64,000 nucleotides of DNA from Cruorifilaria tuberocauda (taxonomy: Eukaryota > Nematoda > Chromadorea > Rhabditida > Onchocercidae), in the NCBI GenBank assembly GCA_013365365.1, contig JABVXU010000316.1, positions 1 to 64,000 on the forward strand. Reading direction: 5' to 3'. The first letter of the stretch is position 1, and every line of letters starts with the position of its first letter. A model generated the notes under the pieces. It had not been told where the DNA came from, made no database searches, and saw only the letters and a list, made by a program, of their open reading frames with translations. Position numbers and translations under genes: made by a program. Shown one piece after another: positions 62,545 to 64,000 of the stretch.

Positions 62545-62781
62545 TTAATATGCCAGACTTTTAACAGGAGTACAGTTCTTGTAGCTCACAACTTTTTCAT
62601 TTATTCCAAAGAAGAAATATTCTCCGAGGAAATTGAGAGTACGAACTGGTATATTGCCATTCTCATCGGGAAATATCCCTGAGTAATGTTTATGGCGAAA
62701 GAAAGAGAACTGGTAGGGAGAGTGAACTGAAGGTGAACCAACGACTGTGACTGTTATTGTGTCCAAGCCCAAACAAAAAGG
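62545..62781 (-). CDS. Probable last exon of a minus-strand gene, unknown product
   Basis: A CTCTCTCTAG acceptor (62782-62784) is followed in phase 0 by 78 codons: PFCLGLDTITVTVVGSPSVH, then a middle containing GIFPDENGNIPVRTLNF and a tail ending SYKNCTPVKSLAY. An AATAAA comes soon after the stop. The many Gly/Pro/Asn turns, two Cys and alternating hydrophobic residues suggest a beta-rich, perhaps secreted or extracellular segment. Family not recognised. Upstream exons would lie to the right; the frame at 63317-63574 is a possible one, but no clean splice join was found. Confidence 0.5.
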   Translation of the reverse strand, partial: PFCLGLDTITVTVVGSPSVHSPYQFSFFRHKHYSGIFPDENGNIPVRTLNFLGEYFFFGINEKVVSYKNCTPVKSLAY

Positions 62782-63450
62782 CTAGAGAGAGATATTCGAA
62801 TTCGAAAGATAATTTCATTACACATAGTATTACTTGAACTTAAGAAAAACAAATCAATTCTACCCATTCTATGTTAATTCGTTTTCTCGATCACATTATT
62901 ATTTCCTTTTTCATCGATGATGTTTTTGATTTTCATTGACACAAAGCGATTTCAAATTTATTCTTTTCTTCTCTCTCTCTCCATCTTTTTCCTTTCTTTT
63001 CATTAGTTAAAATCATTCCTCTATTATCAAAGCGCATTTGTCAGTTTAAGAAAGTAATGAAATATTTAAATGGATGACGTCATTCAAAGATTACTTCATA
63101 ATTACGTTAAAAACAAAGTGATGAATCAAGTCTGAATTCAAAATTAATTTCAGTTTCAGCTTCAGTTCAGTTCAGTTCACTCAAAGATTGTAAATGATAC
63201 GGACACATGACTATAATTTTCTCTTTGCTTTTTTCCAAAGAGAACACTCAACACTTTCAGAAGAAACGGAGAGGGAACCGAAAGAAAGAAAGAAATAAGT
63301 ATTTAACGGCTCGATTTTAAAAGAAGCATAAAATTATAAGCTTTGAGCTAAAATTGCTAATTTTATGAAATCCGAAATTAAAAATTCCGGAAATTTGGAC
63401 GGAAAATTGTCGAACTTTATTTATCATAAGGCCTGAAAGCGAATTTATTA

Positions 63451-64000
63451 GAATTTCAGGAATTTTTTGAGATATTTCATCAAGAGAAGTTATCATCCAT
63501 CCGATAGGGAAATTTATGTAATCAATTCCTTCTAATAGACTGAACGAAATGAAATAGCAATTAATGAAGAACAAGTGATTTTATCAGTGAGAGGAAGCAT
63601 TCATTTCTTGATGAACGTTTAGAATTATCTAATCCCAATCCGATTCCGATCTAATTACAATATTCCTAAACAGTATGGAATATTCAATTCTTGTTCTTGT
63701 TCTTGTTCTCAAAAACTGACATATCAAATAATATATATGCAATGAAATTTTGCATGAAAATTATTGCAAGAAATTTCAAACTGAATATCTCATTTTTCTC
63801 TTCAACAGATCTTAAATGAAATGCGATAACTCTGAATGAGAGAGAAAATAGGTAAAACAAAAGCTCACTCGCTTTATTTGCTTAATTATCAAAGGTATTC
63901 AGTCAGAGTTATCTGTTTCCTATTAATTTATGAAATTTCCTATCAGACGGATGATAGACAACTTCTCTTGATGAAACATCTCCAAAAATTCCCGGGATTC
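63451..64000. repeat. Inverted repeat with outward-facing arms, right arm cut by the window edge
   Basis: The reverse complement of 63451-63515 aligns with 63933-64000 at close to 88 percent, with a 1-base and a 4-base indel whose net change is three bases. The shared core is CTTCTCTTGATGAAA. On both arms one frame reads SLDE-S-KIP-I (SLDEISQKIPEI on the left, SLDETSPKIPGI on the right). Weaker similarity (TTCAGTC) lies further inside. The left arm falls within an 85-codon minus-strand frame (63317-63574). It could be two divergent copies of an exon or the ends of a repeated element. Confidence 0.7.

Noticed and set aside
1..64000. tRNA, 5S rRNA or spliced-leader RNA genes
   Set aside because: No GGTTCGAATCC-type box, 5S-like or SL-like sequence was recognised by eye; a covariance-model scan would be decisive.

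Overview
The window looks like nuclear DNA of a nematode, most likely an AT-rich parasitic (spirurid or filarial-like) species. The reasons are very low GC, introns ending in TTTCAG-type acceptors with GTAAGT-type donors, a splice acceptor placed a few bases upstream of a start codon (typical of spliced-leader trans-splicing), AATAAA signals after last exons, and a tandem CCCH zinc-finger protein of the tristetraprolin (TTP/ZFP36/TIS11) family. The species is an inference; nothing in the window proves it.

Layout. At 1-3.4 kb the last exons of two convergent genes face each other: a plus-strand gene ends at 169 and a minus-strand gene ends at 732. From 3.4 to 23.3 kb the DNA is extremely AT-rich and shows no convincing gene, apart from a few exon-like islands (for example 10253-10438 and 14863-14964). 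It carries many poly-A/T runs, (GA)n/(CT)n microsatellites, short tandem duplications and a three-copy minisatellite. At 23531-26326 lies a large plus-strand open frame for a protein made mostly of single-amino-acid runs (Q, S, T, N, H, P). It probably splices to a last exon at 33837-33926. From 34 to 41.9 kb there is again AT-rich repeat-laden DNA. Plus-strand exon candidates follow at 41919-42051 and 42232-42487, and a well-supported first coding exon begins at 43716. From 44 to 47 kb there are three repeat structures: a 67-bp triplicate, a 44-bp x 10 array carrying two GATA-factor motifs per unit, and a fold-back element.

Near 48 kb the base composition changes: GC rises and homopolymer runs thin out. 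A five-exon minus-strand gene (48219-52932) encodes a predicted 311-residue TTP-family RNA-binding protein with both CX8CX5CX3H fingers, the canonical 18-residue linker and a C-terminal RLPVF motif like the CNOT1-binding motif of TTP. The rest (53-64 kb) holds only candidate exons, mostly on the minus strand, plus a near-perfect palindrome at 59701-59753, a degenerate repeat at 60.65-60.95 kb, a probable last exon at 62545-62781, and an inverted repeat that runs off the right edge.

The genes do not form a recognisable pathway. The zinc-finger gene is the only one whose function can be stated with confidence: it should bind UAUUUAU-type AU-rich elements in mRNA 3' UTRs and recruit the CCR4-NOT deadenylase. 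No tRNA, rRNA, CRISPR array or intact transposon coding region was recognised.
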